Assembly (NCBI RefSeq): GCF_037963145.1 | Contig: NZ_CP150144.1 | Location: 1,922,001 to 1,986,000, forward strand | DNA from: Oceanobacillus sp. FSL K6-2867 | GTDB lineage: Bacteria; Bacillota; Bacilli; Bacillales; Amphibacillaceae | Direction: 5' to 3' | Length of the DNA stretch: 64,000 bases | Shown: positions 31,781-44,390 of the stretch, piece after piece | How the letters are laid out: every line of letters starts with the position of its first letter | Position numbering within the stretch: the stretch's first letter is position 1 | Made by a program: the position numbers and the translations under genes | Notes under the pieces: model-generated | Databases searched by the model: none | Told to the model about the DNA's origin: nothing | Seen by the model: the letters and a program-made list of their open reading frames with translations, nothing else

Positions 31781-33859
31781 TTATTTGCCTGTGTTTTTCT
31801 CGATAATTTCCTCAGAAATGCTTTTCGGCACTTCTTCATAATGGTCGAATGTCATTGTATATGTTCCGCGACCTTGAGTGTTTGAACGTAGGGCAGTTGC
31901 GTAACCGAACATTTCTGCTAATGGTACGAAACCTTTAACAAGCTGTGCGTTTCCGCGTGCTTCCATACCTTCAATACGTCCGCGACGTGATGTAACATCA
32001 CCCATAATGTCTCCCATGTATTCTTCTGGAATTACGATTTCTACACGCATCATTGGTTCAAGAAGTACTGGGTTACATTTGTTTTTCGCAGCTTTTAATG
32101 CCATTGATGCAGCTACTTTAAATGCCATCTCGTTTGAGTCAACATCATGATAGCTTCCATCAAATAGTGTTGCTTTCACGTCGATTAGTGGATATCCAGC
32201 TAGGACACCATTATCCATAGCTTCTGATACACCTTGCTCAACTGCAGGAATGTATTCACGTGGTACAACCCCACCGACAATTTTGTTTTCAAATTCAAAT
32301 CCAGCGCCTGTTTCATTTGGCTCGAATTTGATCCAAACGTGACCGAACTGACCGCGTCCACCAGACTGACGTACGAATTTACCTTCAACTTCAGCAGCTG
32401 TACGGAACGTTTCACGGTATGCAACCTGTGGCGCACCAACGTTTGCTTCTACTTTAAACTCACGCTTCAAGCGGTCTACAATAATATCCAGGTGAAGCTC
32501 ACCCATACCAGAGATAATTGTTTGACCAGTTTCTGGGTTCGTTTCAGTTCTGAATGTTGGATCCTCTTCAGCTAATTTAGCTAATGCAGTACCCATTTTA
32601 TCTTGGTCAGCTTTTGTTTTAGGTTCAATAGCGACAGAGATAACTGGTTCTGGGAATTCCATAGATTCTAGAATAACTAGATCTTTTTCATCACAAAGTG
32701 TATCTCCAGTAGATGTATCTTTCAACCCAACTGCTGCAGCAATTTCACCCGCATATGCAGTAGAGATCTCTTCACGGGAGTTCGCGTGCATTTGCAGAAT
32801 ACGTCCTACACGTTCACGTTTATCCTTTACAGAGTTTTTCACGTAAGAGCCTGAATCTAATGTTCCAGAGTATACGCGGAAGAAAGTCAACTTACCAACG
32901 AATGGATCTGTCATAACTTTAAACGCTAAAGCTGAGAATGGTGCGTCATCAGATGATGGGCGAGTTACCTCTTCTTCAGTTCCAGGTATAATACCTTCAA
33001 TCGGAGGTACGTCTGTTGGAGCTGGAAGATAGTCAATTACACCATCAAGCATTAACTGAACACCTTTGTTTTTAAATGCTGAACCGCAGAATACTGGGTA
33101 AAACTCAACACTCAATGTTGCTTGACGAATAGCAGCTTTTAATTCCTCTTTAGAGATTTCTTCTCCTTCAAGGTATTTCATCATTAGCTCTTCATCTGTT
33201 TCAGCAACAGCTTCAATTAAGTTACCACGTAATTCTTCAGCTTGCTCTAGTAATTCTGCTGGAATTTCACTTGATTCATCAACTGTACCCAAATCATCTT
33301 TATAGAAGTGAGCTTCCATGTTGATTAAGTCAATAATTCCATTAAATTGATCTTCAGCGCCAATCGGCATCTGAACCGGATGTGCATTAGCACCCAAGCG
33401 CTCTCTTAATGTTCCAGTAGAATACAAGAAGTCTGCACCTGTTTTATCCATTTTGTTAATGAAAACGATACGTGGTACACCGTACGTTGTAGCTTGGCGC
33501 CATACCGTTTCAGTTTGTGGTTCTACACCTGATTGTGCATCAAGAACTGTAACAGCTCCATCAAGTACACGCAATGAACGCTCAACTTCTACTGTGAAGT
33601 CTACGTGTCCAGGTGTATCAATGATGTTAATGCGGTGTTCTTTCCAAGAAGCAGTTGTAGCCGCGGAAGTAATTGTAATTCCACGCTCCTGCTCTTGTTC
33701 CATCCAGTCCATCTGCGAGGCACCTTCATGTGTTTCACCAATCTTGTGAATACGTCCTGTATAGAAAAGAATACGCTCAGTAGTAGTGGTTTTACCTGCA
33801 TCGATATGCGCCATAATCCCAATATTACGCGTCTTTTCCAAGGAGAACTCTCTAGCCAT
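31781..33859 (-). CDS. fusA: Elongation factor G
   Basis: EF-G drives translocation by GTP hydrolysis. The 692 residues contain G1 [16 protein letters not shown]3 [10 protein letters not shown]4 NKMDKTGAD, and domains II to V. Domain IV has the tip segment near [16 protein letters not shown] and domain V ends in the conserved [16 protein letters not shown]. Length is standard. It lies 42 bp after rpsG. Confidence 0.98.
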   Translation of the reverse strand: MAREFSLEKTRNIGIMAHIDAGKTTTTERILFYTGRIHKIGETHEGASQMDWMEQEQERGITITSAATTASWKEHRINIIDTPGHVDFTVEVERSLRVLDGAVTVLDAQSGVEPQTETVWRQATTYGVPRIVFINKMDKTGADFLYSTGTLRERLGANAHPVQMPIGAEDQFNGIIDLINMEAHFYKDDLGTVDESSEIPAELLEQAEELRGNLIEAVAETDEELMMKYLEGEEISKEELKAAIRQATLSVEFYPVFCGSAFKNKGVQLMLDGVIDYLPAPTDVPPIEGIIPGTEEEVTRPSSDDAPFSALAFKVMTDPFVGKLTFFRVYSGTLDSGSYVKNSVKDKRERVGRILQMHANSREEISTAYAGEIAAAVGLKDTSTGDTLCDEKDLVILESMEFPEPVISVAIEPKTKADQDKMGTALAKLAEEDPTFRTETNPETGQTIISGMGELHLDIIVDRLKREFKVEANVGAPQVAYRETFRTAAEVEGKFVRQSGGRGQFGHVWIKFEPNETGAGFEFENKIVGGVVPREYIPAVEQGVSEAMDNGVLAGYPLIDVKATLFDGSYHDVDSNEMAFKVAASMALKAAKNKCNPVLLEPMMRVEIVIPEEYMGDIMGDVTSRRGRIEGMEARGNAQLVKGFVPLAEMFGYATALRSNTQGRGTYTMTFDHYEEVPKSISEEIIEKNTGK

Positions 33860-33901
33860 GTATTCTTCTCCTTCCTCTTAAAAGCTTTTGTTAGATTTGT
33901 A

Positions 33902-34372
33902 TTACCAACGGTAGTGAGCGAATGCTTTGTTCGCTTCTGCCATTTTATGCATTTCTTCACGTCTCTTAACAGCAGCTCCTGTATTGTTAGAAGCATCCAA
34001 GATTTCATTCGCAAGACGTTCTTCCATCGTTTTCTCACCGCGAAGGCGTGAGTAGTTAACAATGTAACGCAATCCTAATGCTTGACGACGTTCAGGGCGA
34101 ACCTCAACTGGTACTTGGTAGTTAGAACCACCTACACGGCGGGCACGAACTTCAAGTACAGGCATTACGTTTTTCATAGCTTGCTCAAAAACTTCCATTG
34201 CGTTTTGACCGCTTCTTTCAGAAACTAGTTCAAACGCATTGTAAAGAATTTTTTGTGCTTTCCCTCGTTTACCATCAATCATAATTTGATTGATTAAACG
34301 AGTTACTAATTTTGAATTATAAAGCGGATCTGGCAATACATCACGTTTTGGCACTGGTCCTTTACGAGGCAT
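33902..34372 (-). CDS. rpsG: 30S ribosomal protein S7
   Basis: S7 nucleates assembly of the 30S head and represses the str operon in E. coli. The 156 residues start [23 protein letters not shown] and end [11 protein letters not shown]. It lies 39 bp after rpsL. Confidence 0.98.
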   Translation of the reverse strand: MPRKGPVPKRDVLPDPLYNSKLVTRLINQIMIDGKRGKAQKILYNAFELVSERSGQNAMEVFEQAMKNVMPVLEVRARRVGGSNYQVPVEVRPERRQALGLRYIVNYSRLRGEKTMEERLANEILDASNNTGAAVKRREEMHKMAEANKAFAHYRW

Positions 34373-34411
34373 ACTAGTATCCTCCTTTCCTAGCTATAAT
34401 ATTTTAAAAGC

Positions 34412-34831
34412 TTATTTTTTCTCTTTTGGTTTTTTAGTACCGTATTTAGAACGTCCTTGCATACGTCCTTCTACTCCTGCAGTATCTAGCGCACCACGAA
34501 CAATGTGGTAACGTACCCCTGGTAAGTCTTTTACACGACCACCACGAATTAATACAACACTATGCTCTTGTAGGTTGTGTCCGATACCTGGGATATATGC
34601 AGTTACTTCCATGTTATTTGATAAACGAACACGCGCATATTTACGAAGTGCAGAGTTCGGTTTCTTTGGAGTTAGTGTACCAACACGTGTACAAACACCA
34701 CGTTTTTGTGGAGAGCTTTGGTCCGTAAGTCTCTTTTTGAAACTGTTGTACCCTTTGTTAAGTGCTGGTGAATCGGATTTCTTTACTTTACTTACACGTC
34801 CTTTGCGGACTAATTGGTTAATAGTAGGCAT
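34412..34831 (-). CDS. rpsL: 30S ribosomal protein S12
   Basis: S12 monitors decoding and is the streptomycin-resistance locus. I start it at [12 protein letters not shown] behind GGGAGG (139 residues); upstream in-frame codons lack a site. The key Lys of [11 protein letters not shown] and the [10 protein letters not shown] segment are wild type, predicting streptomycin sensitivity at this gene. Confidence 0.97.
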   Translation of the reverse strand: MPTINQLVRKGRVSKVKKSDSPALNKGYNSFKKRLTDQSSPQKRGVCTRVGTLTPKKPNSALRKYARVRLSNNMEVTAYIPGIGHNLQEHSVVLIRGGRVKDLPGVRYHIVRGALDTAGVEGRMQGRSKYGTKKPKEKK

Positions 34832-34975
34832 TATTGATGTCCTCCCTTCCAAAATAAATTATTTAATTAAAATCAGCAATCAGATCTTCCTGAACACCGA
34901 TTGTAATACCACACATCCAGGTGGTTCATATTTAGGTAAAAAATAAGATTTTAGTGATTTGACACACTAAAATAG

Positions 34976-35227
34976 TTATTTTCTAAGCGCCACAGCTGCT
35001 GCGCCTACTTTAATGCCACAAGCGGCACCAAGTTTTTTCATGGAATCCACATGCTGATATGGTATACCTTGTTCAATTGCTAAACTGACTACTTCTTGTG
35101 TTAATTGCTTGTCAGCATCTTCAGCAATATACACTTCACTTACTTCGCCATTTTTTATGGCTTTCAGTGTCTGCTTTTTCCCAACGATTATACGTGACTT
35201 AAGCTTTGTCACTTTTTCATAAGACAT
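34976..35227 (-). CDS. rplGB: L7Ae-family ribosomal/k-turn binding protein (YbxF-like)
   Basis: This 83-residue L7Ae-type protein binds kink-turn RNAs, and in B. subtilis the homologue is associated with the ribosome. The start MSYEKVTKL follows GGAGGATG; a TTG five codons earlier overlaps that site. The family motif [22 protein letters not shown] is present. It is the first gene of rplGB-rpsL-rpsG-fusA-tuf, with its own promoter. Confidence 0.95.
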   Translation of the reverse strand: MSYEKVTKLKSRIIVGKKQTLKAIKNGEVSEVYIAEDADKQLTQEVVSLAIEQGIPYQHVDSMKKLGAACGIKVGAAAVALRK

Positions 35228-35272
35228 TTTGTCATCCTCCAAAGTAACAAGTATAACGGGAGCACCTTGAAT

Positions 35273-35301
35273 ATAGTACCATTCTCGTTTTTTAATGTCA
35301 A
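35273..35301 (-). promoter_or_regulatory. Promoter of the str gene group (rplGB-rpsL-rpsG-fusA)
   Basis: A perfect TTGACA and TACTAT are separated by 17 bp in the spacer after rpoC, about 45 bases before rplGB. Transcription from rpoBC probably also reads through, as I see no strong terminator in the spacer. Confidence 0.8.
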
Positions 35302-35407
35302 TATAAAAATGGTTATATTTTTTGGTGTTCCCGATTTTTTACTTGTTTCAGCTTACTCCGAATCTCTTATTCAAATCGGAATAAAGTCATCACGTTAACA
35401 GTTACGA

Positions 35408-38400
35408 TTATTGAACAGTTTCTGTTTCTTCCTGAACTTCCGCTTCTTCTGGACGATCCATATCTGCTCTAATGCTGCGGTATTGTTGCATTCCAGTACC
35501 TGCTGGAACAAGTTTACCGATAATAACATTTTCTTTTAAGCCAAGCAGCTCATCGCGTTTTCCTTTAATTGCTGCATCTGTAAGAACACGAGTTGTTTCT
35601 TGGAACGATGCGGCAGAAAGGAATGAATCTGTCTCAAGAGATGCTTTCGTTATACCTAATAATACCGGACGGCCTGTAGCAGGCTCTCCGCCATCGTTAA
35701 GAACAGTGTGGTTGGCATCCTTGAATTGATGTAATTCAAGTAAGGATCCTGGTAACACATCTGTATCACCCGCAGAATTAACACGGACTTTGCGAAGCAT
35801 TTGACGAACCATTACTTCTACGTGTTTGTCACCAATTTCTACCCCTTGCATACGGTAAACGCGCTGTACTTCGCGAAGCAAGTAATCTTGAACGCCATCT
35901 ACACCTTTTACGCGAAGGAGTTCTTTTGGATCAACCGAACCTTCTGTAAGCTCTTGCCCAGCTACAACCGTATCTCCGATTGTAACCTTCATACGAGCAT
36001 TGTACGGAACTGCATACGAGCGTTGCTCAACAGCACCTTGGATAACAACCTCTTGTTTATCTTTAACTTCTTTAAATTCTTGAACAGTACCATCGATTTC
36101 CGTAATAACGGCTTGACCTTTTGGATTACGCGCTTCGAATAGCTCCTGAATACGCGGTAAACCTTGTGTAATATCGTCTCCTGCAACCCCACCGGTATGG
36201 AATGTACGCATTGTTAGCTGTGTACCAGGCTCACCAATTGATTGAGCAGCAATAATACCTACAGCTTCTCCCACTTCCACATTAGCACCTGTTGCCAGGT
36301 TGCGGCCATAACATTTTTGGCAAACGCCATGTTTCGTATTACATGTAAAGGCAGTTCGAATCGTTACCTCTTCAATATCTGCTTCAATAATAGTTTTCGC
36401 TTGATCTTCTGTAATCAGTTCATTCTTTCCAACAATCAGCTCTCCTGTTTCCGGATGTTTTACATTCATGAAAGCGGTCCGACCAATTAATCGGTCAATT
36501 AGCGGTTCAATAACTTCTGATCCATCGACTAACGCAGAAACATTTAAGCCACGATCAGTTCCGCAGTCTGCTTCACGGATAATAACATCCTGTGCTACGT
36601 CAACAAGTCGTCTTGTTAAGTAACCAGAGTCCGCAGTTTTTAATGCCGTATCCGCAAGTCCTTTACGAGCACCGTGAGTTGAAATAAAGTACTCAAGTAC
36701 TGTTAAGCCTTCACGGAAACTTGATTTAATCGGGATCTCGATGATTCTTCCACCCGGATCGGCCATAAGTCCGCGCATACCTGCAAGCTGTGTAAAGTTA
36801 GAAGCGTTACCCCTCGCTCCAGAATCACTCATCATAAAGATTGGGTTTCGGTTACTTAATGATCCCATCAATTTATCTTGAATGACATCTTTCGCTTTAG
36901 ACCAAATCGAGATTACACGATCATAGCGTTCTTCCTCTGTGATTAAACCACGACGGAATTGTTTTAGTACTTTATCTACTCTAATTTGTGCTTCGTCTAA
37001 GATTTCCTCTTTTTCAGCTAATACAACGATATCTGAGATACCAACTGTCATACCAGCCTTTGTGGAATAACTGAATCCAAGATCCTTCATCCGGTCAAGC
37101 ATTTTTGAAGTCTCTGTAATTTTATACCGTTTAAATACTTCAGCGATAATGTCCCCTAAGAAGCCTTTCTTAAACGGCTTAACTAGCTCACGCTTTTTAA
37201 TTTCCTCTTTAATATTAACTCCTCGTTCCACGAAGTAATGCTCTGGGGTTTTTTCCTCAAGATTTACTTTGGACGGCTCATTAATATACGGGAATGACTC
37301 TGGTAAGATTTCATTAAAAATTAACTTACCAACTGTCGTTAGCATTATTTGGCTGTTTTGCTCTTCAGTGAAAGTCTTGTTATGAAGACTAGATGCATCT
37401 ACACCTACACGTGTGTGCAAATGAACATAGCCGTTTTGATATGCAATATACGCTTCGCTCGCATCTTTAAAAATGCTTCCTTCTCCGATTGCATCTTCAC
37501 GCTCCAGCGTTAGGTAGTAGTTTCCTAATACCATATCCTGTGAAGGTGTTACAACCGGTTTTCCATCTTTCGGGTTCAAAATGTTTTGAGCAGCAAGCAT
37601 TAGAATACGAGCTTCTGCCTGTGCTTCTGCTGATAACGGTACGTGAACAGCCATTTGGTCACCATCAAAGTCAGCGTTGTAAGCTGTACATACCAATGGA
37701 TGCAAACGAATTGCGCGTCCATCTACCAGTGTTGGTTCAAAGGCTTGAATACCTAATCGGTGCAATGTTGGTGCCCGGTTAAGTAAAACTGGATGTTCTT
37801 TAATGACATCTTCTAAGACATCCCATACATCCGCATGTACACGTTCAATTTTACGTTTAGCCGATTTAATATTATGAGCAAGCCCTCGTTCCACAAGTTC
37901 TTTCATAATAAATGGTTTGAAAAGCTCCAACGCCATTTCTCTCGGCAATCCACATTGATACAATTTAAGACTTGGTCCAACAATAATAACCGAACGGCCA
38001 GAATAATCCACTCGTTTTCCGAGTAAGTTCTGACGGAAACGGCCTTGTTTCCCTTTTAACATATGTGACAAAGATTTCAACGGACGATTACCCGGTCCTG
38101 TAACTGGACGGCCGCGGCGACCATTATCAATCAATGCATCAACTGCTTCTTGAAGCATGCGTTTTTCGTTTTGCACAATAATGCTTGGAGCTCCAAGATC
38201 TAATAAGCGTTTCAAACGGTTGTTACGATTAATTACACGACGATACAGGTCATTCAAGTCGGAAGTTGCAAAACGCCCACCATCCAACTGTACCATAGGG
38301 CGAATTTCCGGCGGTATAACCGGAAGAACATCCAATACCATCCAACTCGTATCATTACCAGAATGACGGAATGCTTCCATCACTTCCAGGCGTTTAATTG

Positions 38401-39016
38401 CCCGTGTTCTTCTTTGACCTTGTGCTGATTTGAGTTCTTCTCTCAAAGCATCAACTTCTTTTTCAAGGTCAATATCCTGAAGAAGCTTACGAATCGCTTC
38501 TGCGCCCATTTGTGCTTTAAATGTATTGCCATACTTATCGTAATAAGCACGGTATTCTTTTTCCGATAATAACTGTTTCTTCTCTAAAGGAGTGCCACCT
38601 GGATCTGTAACGATATATGCAGCAAAATAAATAACCTCTTCCAATGCACGTGGAGACATATCTAGCACAAGACCCATCCGGCTTGGAATACCTTTGAAAT
38701 ACCAAATATGGGATACAGGTGCTGCAAGCTCAATATGACCCATGCGTTCACGGCGAACTTTTGCCTTTGTTACTTCAACACCGCAGCGATCACAAACTAC
38801 ACCTTTATAACGTACACGTTTGTACTTACCACAATGACATTCCCAATCCTTCTGCGGTCCGAAAATACGTTCACAGAACAAGCCATCCTTTTCAGGCTTT
38901 AACGTACGGTAGTTAATCGTTTCTGGTTTTTTCACTTCACCATAAGACCAAGAACGGATTTTTTCTGGTGAAGCAAGACCTATTTTCATATACTCAAAAT
39001 TATTTACATCTAACAA
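35408..39016 (-). CDS. rpoC: RNA polymerase beta' subunit
   Basis: Beta' provides the active-site magnesium of RNA polymerase. The 1202-residue protein begins at a TTG (GGGAGGA site) with [17 protein letters not shown], carries the N-terminal zinc ribbon ([19 protein letters not shown]) and the catalytic NADFDGD motif. A second cysteine cluster ([13 protein letters not shown]) and the trigger-loop region [20 protein letters not shown] follow. Length is normal for Firmicutes. It lies 122 bp after rpoB with a long hairpin in the spacer. Confidence 0.98.
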   Translation of the reverse strand: MLDVNNFEYMKIGLASPEKIRSWSYGEVKKPETINYRTLKPEKDGLFCERIFGPQKDWECHCGKYKRVRYKGVVCDRCGVEVTKAKVRRERMGHIELAAPVSHIWYFKGIPSRMGLVLDMSPRALEEVIYFAAYIVTDPGGTPLEKKQLLSEKEYRAYYDKYGNTFKAQMGAEAIRKLLQDIDLEKEVDALREELKSAQGQRRTRAIKRLEVMEAFRHSGNDTSWMVLDVLPVIPPEIRPMVQLDGGRFATSDLNDLYRRVINRNNRLKRLLDLGAPSIIVQNEKRMLQEAVDALIDNGRRGRPVTGPGNRPLKSLSHMLKGKQGRFRQNLLGKRVDYSGRSVIIVGPSLKLYQCGLPREMALELFKPFIMKELVERGLAHNIKSAKRKIERVHADVWDVLEDVIKEHPVLLNRAPTLHRLGIQAFEPTLVDGRAIRLHPLVCTAYNADFDGDQMAVHVPLSAEAQAEARILMLAAQNILNPKDGKPVVTPSQDMVLGNYYLTLEREDAIGEGSIFKDASEAYIAYQNGYVHLHTRVGVDASSLHNKTFTEEQNSQIMLTTVGKLIFNEILPESFPYINEPSKVNLEEKTPEHYFVERGVNIKEEIKKRELVKPFKKGFLGDIIAEVFKRYKITETSKMLDRMKDLGFSYSTKAGMTVGISDIVVLAEKEEILDEAQIRVDKVLKQFRRGLITEEERYDRVISIWSKAKDVIQDKLMGSLSNRNPIFMMSDSGARGNASNFTQLAGMRGLMADPGGRIIEIPIKSSFREGLTVLEYFISTHGARKGLADTALKTADSGYLTRRLVDVAQDVIIREADCGTDRGLNVSALVDGSEVIEPLIDRLIGRTAFMNVKHPETGELIVGKNELITEDQAKTIIEADIEEVTIRTAFTCNTKHGVCQKCYGRNLATGANVEVGEAVGIIAAQSIGEPGTQLTMRTFHTGGVAGDDITQGLPRIQELFEARNPKGQAVITEIDGTVQEFKEVKDKQEVVIQGAVEQRSYAVPYNARMKVTIGDTVVAGQELTEGSVDPKELLRVKGVDGVQDYLLREVQRVYRMQGVEIGDKHVEVMVRQMLRKVRVNSAGDTDVLPGSLLELHQFKDANHTVLNDGGEPATGRPVLLGITKASLETDSFLSAASFQETTRVLTDAAIKGKRDELLGLKENVIIGKLVPAGTGMQQYRSIRADMDRPEEAEVQEETETVQ

Positions 39017-39081
39017 GGGGCAATCCTCCCTTTTTAATGTGCAATTTTACCTCTGGGTTCATGTAAAAATAATTATATACA

Positions 39082-39129
39082 ACAGAATGGCTCAGCGGGA
39101 TCTTGAAAAGACCCCGGAACCAATTCTGT
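39082..39129 (-). other. Long hairpin in the rpoB-rpoC spacer
   Basis: ACAGAAT (39082-39088) and ATTCTGT (39123-39129) close a 48-base imperfect stem with inner pairing of GGGATCTT and AAGACCCC. No T-run follows, so it is not a terminator. It may be a processing or stability element of the rpoBC mRNA. Confidence 0.7.
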
Positions 39130-39138
39130 ATTGTTTTA

Positions 39139-42100
39139 TTAATTCTCTTCCACATCGATATTAAGCTTTGTTGCAGCCTGAACTTCTTCCTCTTCCAGCT
39201 CGCGCATATCGATTTCTTGTTCGTCACTGGAAAGCATTTTTACATCCATTCCAAGACTTTGTAATTCCTTGATCAGTACCTTGAAGGATTCCGGCACTCC
39301 TGGCTCTGGAACATTATCGCCTTTAACAATTGCTTCATATGTTTTCACACGTCCTACTGTATCATCCGATTTCACAGTAAGAATTTCCTGTAGTGTGTAT
39401 GCTGCACCGTAGGCTTCTAACGCCCAAACCTCCATCTCACCAAATCGTTGTCCACCGAATTGTGCTTTACCACCAAGCGGCTGCTGTGTTACAAGTGAAT
39501 ATGGTCCAGTTGAACGCGCGTGAAGTTTATCATCAACCATGTGCGCAAGCTTGATCATATACATAACCCCTACGGACACACGATTATCGAACGCTTCTCC
39601 AGTACGGCCGTCATAAAGAATTGTTTTCGCATCTCTTGGCATGCCTGCTTCTTCAAGTGTTTCCCATACATCTTCCTCTGTCGCTCCATCAAATACAGGA
39701 CTGGCAACATGAATGCCAAGCTGTCTGGCAGCCATACCTAAATGCAGCTCAAACACTTGTCCGATGTTCATACGTGATGGAACCCCAAGCGGGTTAAGCA
39801 TAATGTCGATTGGTGTACCATCTGGTAAAAACGGCATATCCTCTTCCGGTAAAATTTTGGAGATAACCCCTTTGTTACCGTGACGACCAGCCATTTTATC
39901 CCCTTCATGGATTTTACGTTTTTGAACAATATACGCACGAACCAGCTGGTTAACTCCTGGTGGCAGTTCGTCTCCATCTTCACGGTTGAAGATTTTAACA
40001 TCCAGTACAATACCGCCTCCGCCATGAGGAACACGAAGGGATGTATCTCGGACTTCACGAGCCTTCTCACCGAAGATAGCATGCAAAAGCCTTTCCTCCG
40101 CAGATAGCTCCGTAACCCCTTTAGGTGTTACTTTACCAACTAGAATATCTCCATCGGTTACTTCTGCACCTACACGGATAATTCCGTATTCATCCAGATT
40201 TTTCAGTGCGTCTTCCCCAACATTCGGGATATCTCTTGTGATTTCTTCCGGTCCAAGTTTTGTATCACGCGCTTCTGACTCGAATTCTTCAATATGGATG
40301 GATGTATAGACATCATCTTTTACAAGTCTTTCACTCATGATGATCGCATCCTCATAGTTGTAACCTTCCCATGTCATAAATCCGACTAGAACGTTACGGC
40401 CTAAAGCAAGTTCTCCATCTTCCATTGAAGGTCCGTCAGCAAGTACCTCGCCTTTGGTTACACGATCACCTTCGCTAACAATCGGACGCTGATTATAGCA
40501 AGTTCCTTGGTTGGAGCGTTGATATTTTTGCAGCTTATAGCGAATAACGTCACCTTGAACCTCTTTTCCGTCTACTTCAGTAATGTGACGGACAACAATT
40601 TCTTTCGCTTCTACACGTTCCACAACACCTTCACCACGGCTGATTACCGCAGCTCCGGAGTCTTTCCCGTTCACATACTCCATACCAGTACCAACAATTG
40701 GCGCTTCAGGCTTCATTAAAGGAACAGCCTGACGTTGCATGTTCGCACCCATCAATGCACGGTTAGAGTCATCGTTTTCCAAGAATGGAATACAAGCTGT
40801 CGCCGCAGAGACTACCTGTTTCGGCGATACATCCATATAGTCGATTTTATCGCGTGAAACAATGATATTGTCTTCACGGAAACGAGCAATTACTTCAGCA
40901 TCTACGAATTTATTATTCTCATCAAGTTTTGCGTTCGCTTGTGCAACAATATAGTTATCTTGTTCGTCCGCTGTCAGGTAGTCAATTTGCATTGTAACTT
41001 CACCAGTTTCCGGGTCTACTCGGCGGTATGGTGATTCGATAAATCCAAATTTATTTACCTTCGCATAGCTTGATAGCGAGTTGATTAATCCAATGTTCGG
41101 TCCCTCCGGCGTTTCAATCGGACACATACGACCATAGTGAGAGTAGTGAACGTCACGCACTTCAAACCCTGCACGCTCACGAGTCAAACCACCCGGTCCT
41201 AATGCGGATAGACGACGTTTATGCGTCAGCTCCCCTAATGGATTTGTCTGATCCATAAATTGCGAAAGCTGAGAGCTTCCGAAGAACTCTTTAATCGAAG
41301 CAATTACCGGACGAATATTGATTAATTGCTGTGGCGTTACACTGGATGTGTCCTGAATCGACATTCTTTCACGCACAACACGTTCCATTCGGGATAAACC
41401 GATACGGAATTGATTTTGTAATAACTCGCCAACAGAACGTAATCGACGGTTTCCAAGGTGGTCAATATCGTCTGTATCTCCAACCTTGTAGAGCAGATTA
41501 AAGAAATAACTGATTGAAGCCAAAATGTCAGCTGGAGTTATATTTTTAACTTCCTTTGTTACCCCGCCATTTCCGATTACTGTTAATTCACGCTCACCGC
41601 TCGGATCAGTTGGGTCTATAATTTTAACGGACTGAATGTTAATTTCATCTTCCAGAATGCCATCATGCGGTTCAAGAACACGCTCACCAAAACGATCTTC
41701 TTCCCTTTCTAAATATGGGAGAATTTTATCCAATAGCTTGCGTTCTAATCGCTCGCCTTTTTCAGCTAAAACCTCTCCCGTTTCAGGGTCCACAATAGCT
41801 TCAGCCAAGATTTGATTGAACAAGCGGTTTTTTATATGAAGTTTTTTATTCATTTTATAGCGACCAACATGTGCAAGGTCATATCGTTTCGGATCAAAGA
41901 AACGAGAAATTAGTAAGCTTTTCGCGTTCTCCACTGTAGGTGGCTCCCCAGGGCGCAAACGTTCATAAATTTCCAGCAATGCCTTCTCTGTGGTCTCTGT
42001 ATTATCTTTTTCAAGTGTATTTCGTAAGTATTCATTCTCGCCTAATAGATCGACGATTTCCTGATCTGTGCCGAAGCCTAAAGCACGCAACAATACCGTA

Positions 42101-42675
42101 ATCGGCAATTTACGTGTACGATCAATGCGGACATATGCAATGTCTTTTGCATCCGTTTCAAACTCCAGCCATGCACCACGATTCGGAATAACGGTAGCAG
42201 CAATACCACGCTTACCATTTTTATCAATTTTTTCATTAAAATAGACACTAGGTGAACGTACGAGCTGTGAAACGATAACACGTTCAGCCCCATTAATAAT
42301 AAATGTACCTGTATCTGTCATAAGTGGGAAATCTCCCATAAATACTTCCTGTTCTTTCACTTCACCGGTTTCATTATTAATTAAACGAACCTTCACGCGA
42401 AGCGGAGCATTGTACGTAACATCTCTTTCCTTTGATTCATCTACAGGATACTTCGGCTCGCCTAAGCTGTAATCTACAAACTCCAGGGAAAGATTTCCTG
42501 TAAAATCTTCAATTGGAGAAATATCCTGGAACATTTCTCTTAAGCCTTCTTCGAGGAACCATTCATATGAAGCGGTTTGAATCTCGATTAAATTCGGCAA
42601 TTCTAAAACTTCACTGATACGTGCATAGCTCCTGCGCTGGCGGTGCCGTCCATACTGAACTAGTTGACCTGTCAA
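39139..42675 (-). CDS. rpoB: RNA polymerase beta subunit
   Basis: Beta forms half of the catalytic cleft and the rifampicin pocket. I start it at the TTG that gives [20 protein letters not shown] (1178 residues), seven bases after AAGGGGT. A GTG three codons earlier overlaps that site, and the B. subtilis protein begins at the same Met-Thr-Gly. The rifampicin region [30 protein letters not shown] (only its key residues are meant) appears wild type, and the C-terminal [14 protein letters not shown] and KTYEAIVKG clamp segments are present. Confidence 0.97.
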   Translation of the reverse strand: MTGQLVQYGRHRQRRSYARISEVLELPNLIEIQTASYEWFLEEGLREMFQDISPIEDFTGNLSLEFVDYSLGEPKYPVDESKERDVTYNAPLRVKVRLINNETGEVKEQEVFMGDFPLMTDTGTFIINGAERVIVSQLVRSPSVYFNEKIDKNGKRGIAATVIPNRGAWLEFETDAKDIAYVRIDRTRKLPITVLLRALGFGTDQEIVDLLGENEYLRNTLEKDNTETTEKALLEIYERLRPGEPPTVENAKSLLISRFFDPKRYDLAHVGRYKMNKKLHIKNRLFNQILAEAIVDPETGEVLAEKGERLERKLLDKILPYLEREEDRFGERVLEPHDGILEDEINIQSVKIIDPTDPSGERELTVIGNGGVTKEVKNITPADILASISYFFNLLYKVGDTDDIDHLGNRRLRSVGELLQNQFRIGLSRMERVVRERMSIQDTSSVTPQQLINIRPVIASIKEFFGSSQLSQFMDQTNPLGELTHKRRLSALGPGGLTRERAGFEVRDVHYSHYGRMCPIETPEGPNIGLINSLSSYAKVNKFGFIESPYRRVDPETGEVTMQIDYLTADEQDNYIVAQANAKLDENNKFVDAEVIARFREDNIIVSRDKIDYMDVSPKQVVSAATACIPFLENDDSNRALMGANMQRQAVPLMKPEAPIVGTGMEYVNGKDSGAAVISRGEGVVERVEAKEIVVRHITEVDGKEVQGDVIRYKLQKYQRSNQGTCYNQRPIVSEGDRVTKGEVLADGPSMEDGELALGRNVLVGFMTWEGYNYEDAIIMSERLVKDDVYTSIHIEEFESEARDTKLGPEEITRDIPNVGEDALKNLDEYGIIRVGAEVTDGDILVGKVTPKGVTELSAEERLLHAIFGEKAREVRDTSLRVPHGGGGIVLDVKIFNREDGDELPPGVNQLVRAYIVQKRKIHEGDKMAGRHGNKGVISKILPEEDMPFLPDGTPIDIMLNPLGVPSRMNIGQVFELHLGMAARQLGIHVASPVFDGATEEDVWETLEEAGMPRDAKTILYDGRTGEAFDNRVSVGVMYMIKLAHMVDDKLHARSTGPYSLVTQQPLGGKAQFGGQRFGEMEVWALEAYGAAYTLQEILTVKSDDTVGRVKTYEAIVKGDNVPEPGVPESFKVLIKELQSLGMDVKMLSSDEQEIDMRELEEEEVQAATKLNIDVEEN

Positions 42676-42684
42676 CTGCTTCAC

Positions 42685-43353
42685 CCCTTAAATCGTGTCT
42701 TTTTGTCGTTTTTTGACAAAAAGAGAATCATATTTAGAAAAAACAATATGAGAAAATGTGATTCTCAGTTTTGTTTTTCGAACCTAACGTAAGAAAACTC
42801 GGACATTCGGTAAATACCTTCGTCGCAAATGCAGACAGGCAAGTTTTTCACTTTCCTATCTACCAAGTTTTTTGTTCAGCAACATGCTGAACAACCATGG
42901 AACATGCTTGCCAGCGTACGTTTGAAGTGTTTTACACACCGTACTCTCAAGCGACATTTGATAGCAATACAACAAATACTAGTTGTACACATAGCATTTA
43001 TTTTGGTAAACTAGAAAAAAGGCTTTAATATAAAACAAACTAAATATAAGATTTGGCTGCAAGTATATCTAGTACCGCAACAGCTGTGTCCAATCAGCAC
43101 TCAACGACCAGCGAGACTACTCTCGCCTCGTATGATAAAGAAGACCTGCCGACTGACTGTGTCAGAGGCTTAGTCCATTCCATACGCTGCTAACCAGGCA
43201 CTTCTGCTTTTGGATGCAAACCCTACACTTTTTCCGATTCTACCAGTGTTGCCGTTCAGCAATCAAATATACGTCCCATATTTATAAAGATTCCCTTGAC
43301 AAAAGAATCCCCATGTTACCATCTTCCAATCTTACCACATTAATTTTATGTGG
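42685..43353. other. Long rpoB leader/spacer with attenuator-like hairpins
   Basis: This 669-bp spacer between rsmC and rpoB has no supported gene. Near rpoB it holds the terminator-like hairpin listed separately, a 9-bp stem CTTTTTGTC/GACAAAAAG (42699-42723), and a perfect 10-bp stem TTGTTCAGCA/TGCTGAACAA (42872-42894). The stretch 43060-43300 is somewhat richer in GC but I recognise nothing there. Confidence 0.55.
42718..42766 (-). terminator. Terminator-like hairpin in the rpoB leader
   Basis: On the minus strand GAGAATCA pairs with TGATTCTC across a 28-base A/T-rich loop and is followed directly by TTTTT, about 45 bases before the rpoB start. The T-run is also part of the next stem (CTTTTTGTC/GACAAAAAG), so the two could compete. 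It may attenuate rpoBC transcription or end the rsmC transcript. Confidence 0.5.
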
Positions 43354-43956
43354 TCAAACATTTAACGCTCTTAATATATAGTATCCTTTACTTTTTGCGA
43401 CAACATCTACATTGCCAAACAAGGCCTCAATTTTATCCATCGCCGAGGGTGCTCCTTGTTTTTTTTGAATAACAACCCATAATTGACCATCAGCAAGCAA
43501 AGCTTCTTTTGCATCCTCAAACATTTGATGAACCACTTGCTTGCCCGCTCGAATCGGTGGGTTAGTAAGAATAGCCGCGAACTTCCGCCCAGACAATCCT
43601 GATAAACGGTCACTTCGAACAACCTCTGTATTTGTTTGATTGTTGACTCCCGCATTTTTCACAGCAAGCGCAAGTGCTCGTTCATTCACATCAACCATTA
43701 CAATTCGACGATCGGAAAACTCCCCCGCAAGTGCGATTCCGATTGGTCCATACCCACAGCCAAGATCCAATAAATCTCCCGAAACAGCAGGCTCCTGAAA
43801 TTGCTCAATTAAAAGTCTTGAACCGAAATCTACTTCGTTTTTTGAAAATACGCCAACATCACTTGTGAACGTATATTCTTTTCCCCTTAATTGATATGTC
43901 CATGTTTTTGGTAAAGTTTTAGATTGAGGTTTATTAGAAAAGTAATGCTCAGACAT
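43354..43956 (-). CDS. rsmC: Class I SAM methyltransferase RsmC-like (YbxB)
   Basis: This is a 200-residue methyltransferase in the place of B. subtilis ybxB, upstream of rpoB. It has the SAM motif DLGCGYGPIGIAL and the N-methyltransferase motif IV TNPPIRAGK, which fits methylation of a guanine base in 16S rRNA (RsmC). It is shorter than E. coli RsmC because it lacks the N-terminal pseudo-catalytic domain. The start follows a weak AGGTG site. The target has not been shown for this form, so the substrate is inference. Confidence 0.85.
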   Translation of the reverse strand: MSEHYFSNKPQSKTLPKTWTYQLRGKEYTFTSDVGVFSKNEVDFGSRLLIEQFQEPAVSGDLLDLGCGYGPIGIALAGEFSDRRIVMVDVNERALALAVKNAGVNNQTNTEVVRSDRLSGLSGRKFAAILTNPPIRAGKQVVHQMFEDAKEALLADGQLWVVIQKKQGAPSAMDKIEALFGNVDVVAKSKGYYILRALNV

Positions 43957-44345
43957 TTGGGCACCTACTTCTTAGTCATATTTAAATTGAAGATATCCGA
44001 AAGCCAGCCGCCTTCAGATAATATATATACTTAATTTAATCGGAGATACTCTCTCTTGCACTCCTACGTTGTGAAAGGTACAAAAAGAGAAATGCCGAAA
44101 GCAGTTATATTAGAACTTCACTCTTATACAATCAATCAACATGAAACTCATAATTATGTTGACTCAACAATTAAACACTGCTTCACTATTAATTTCCGAT
44201 AGGCGAAACTTCATTCACCGGGATTACTCCCCGAATGCTAGTTAAACATAATCAGGAATTTTCAAACTGTCTATATCACAAAGATACAAACAATATCCTC
44301 TCATTTAGAAGCAGGGATGTTACAGTTTGTTAATTCGTGATAAAA
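43957..44345. other. Spacer between rplL and rsmC
   Basis: Beyond the rplL terminator this AT-rich stretch has no supported gene. A TTGTTGAGTCAACA palindrome lies near 44157-44172. A promoter for rsmC is expected but I cannot place it with confidence. Confidence 0.5.
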
Positions 44346-44368
44346 AGCCCGCCGAAATTCGACGAGCT
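44346..44368 (-). terminator. Terminator after rplL
   Basis: A 9-bp stem (AGCTCGTCG with CGGCGGGCT, two G-T pairs) with a 5-base loop is followed by TTTTT on the minus strand, 23 bp after the rplL stop. Confidence 0.85.
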
Positions 44369-44390
44369 CTATCATTTTCTATTAGCAAAA

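Noticed and set aside
42872..42894. Perfect 10-bp stem in the rpoB leader as a terminator
   Set aside because: On the transcribed strand it is followed by A, not T, so it is only a structural element.
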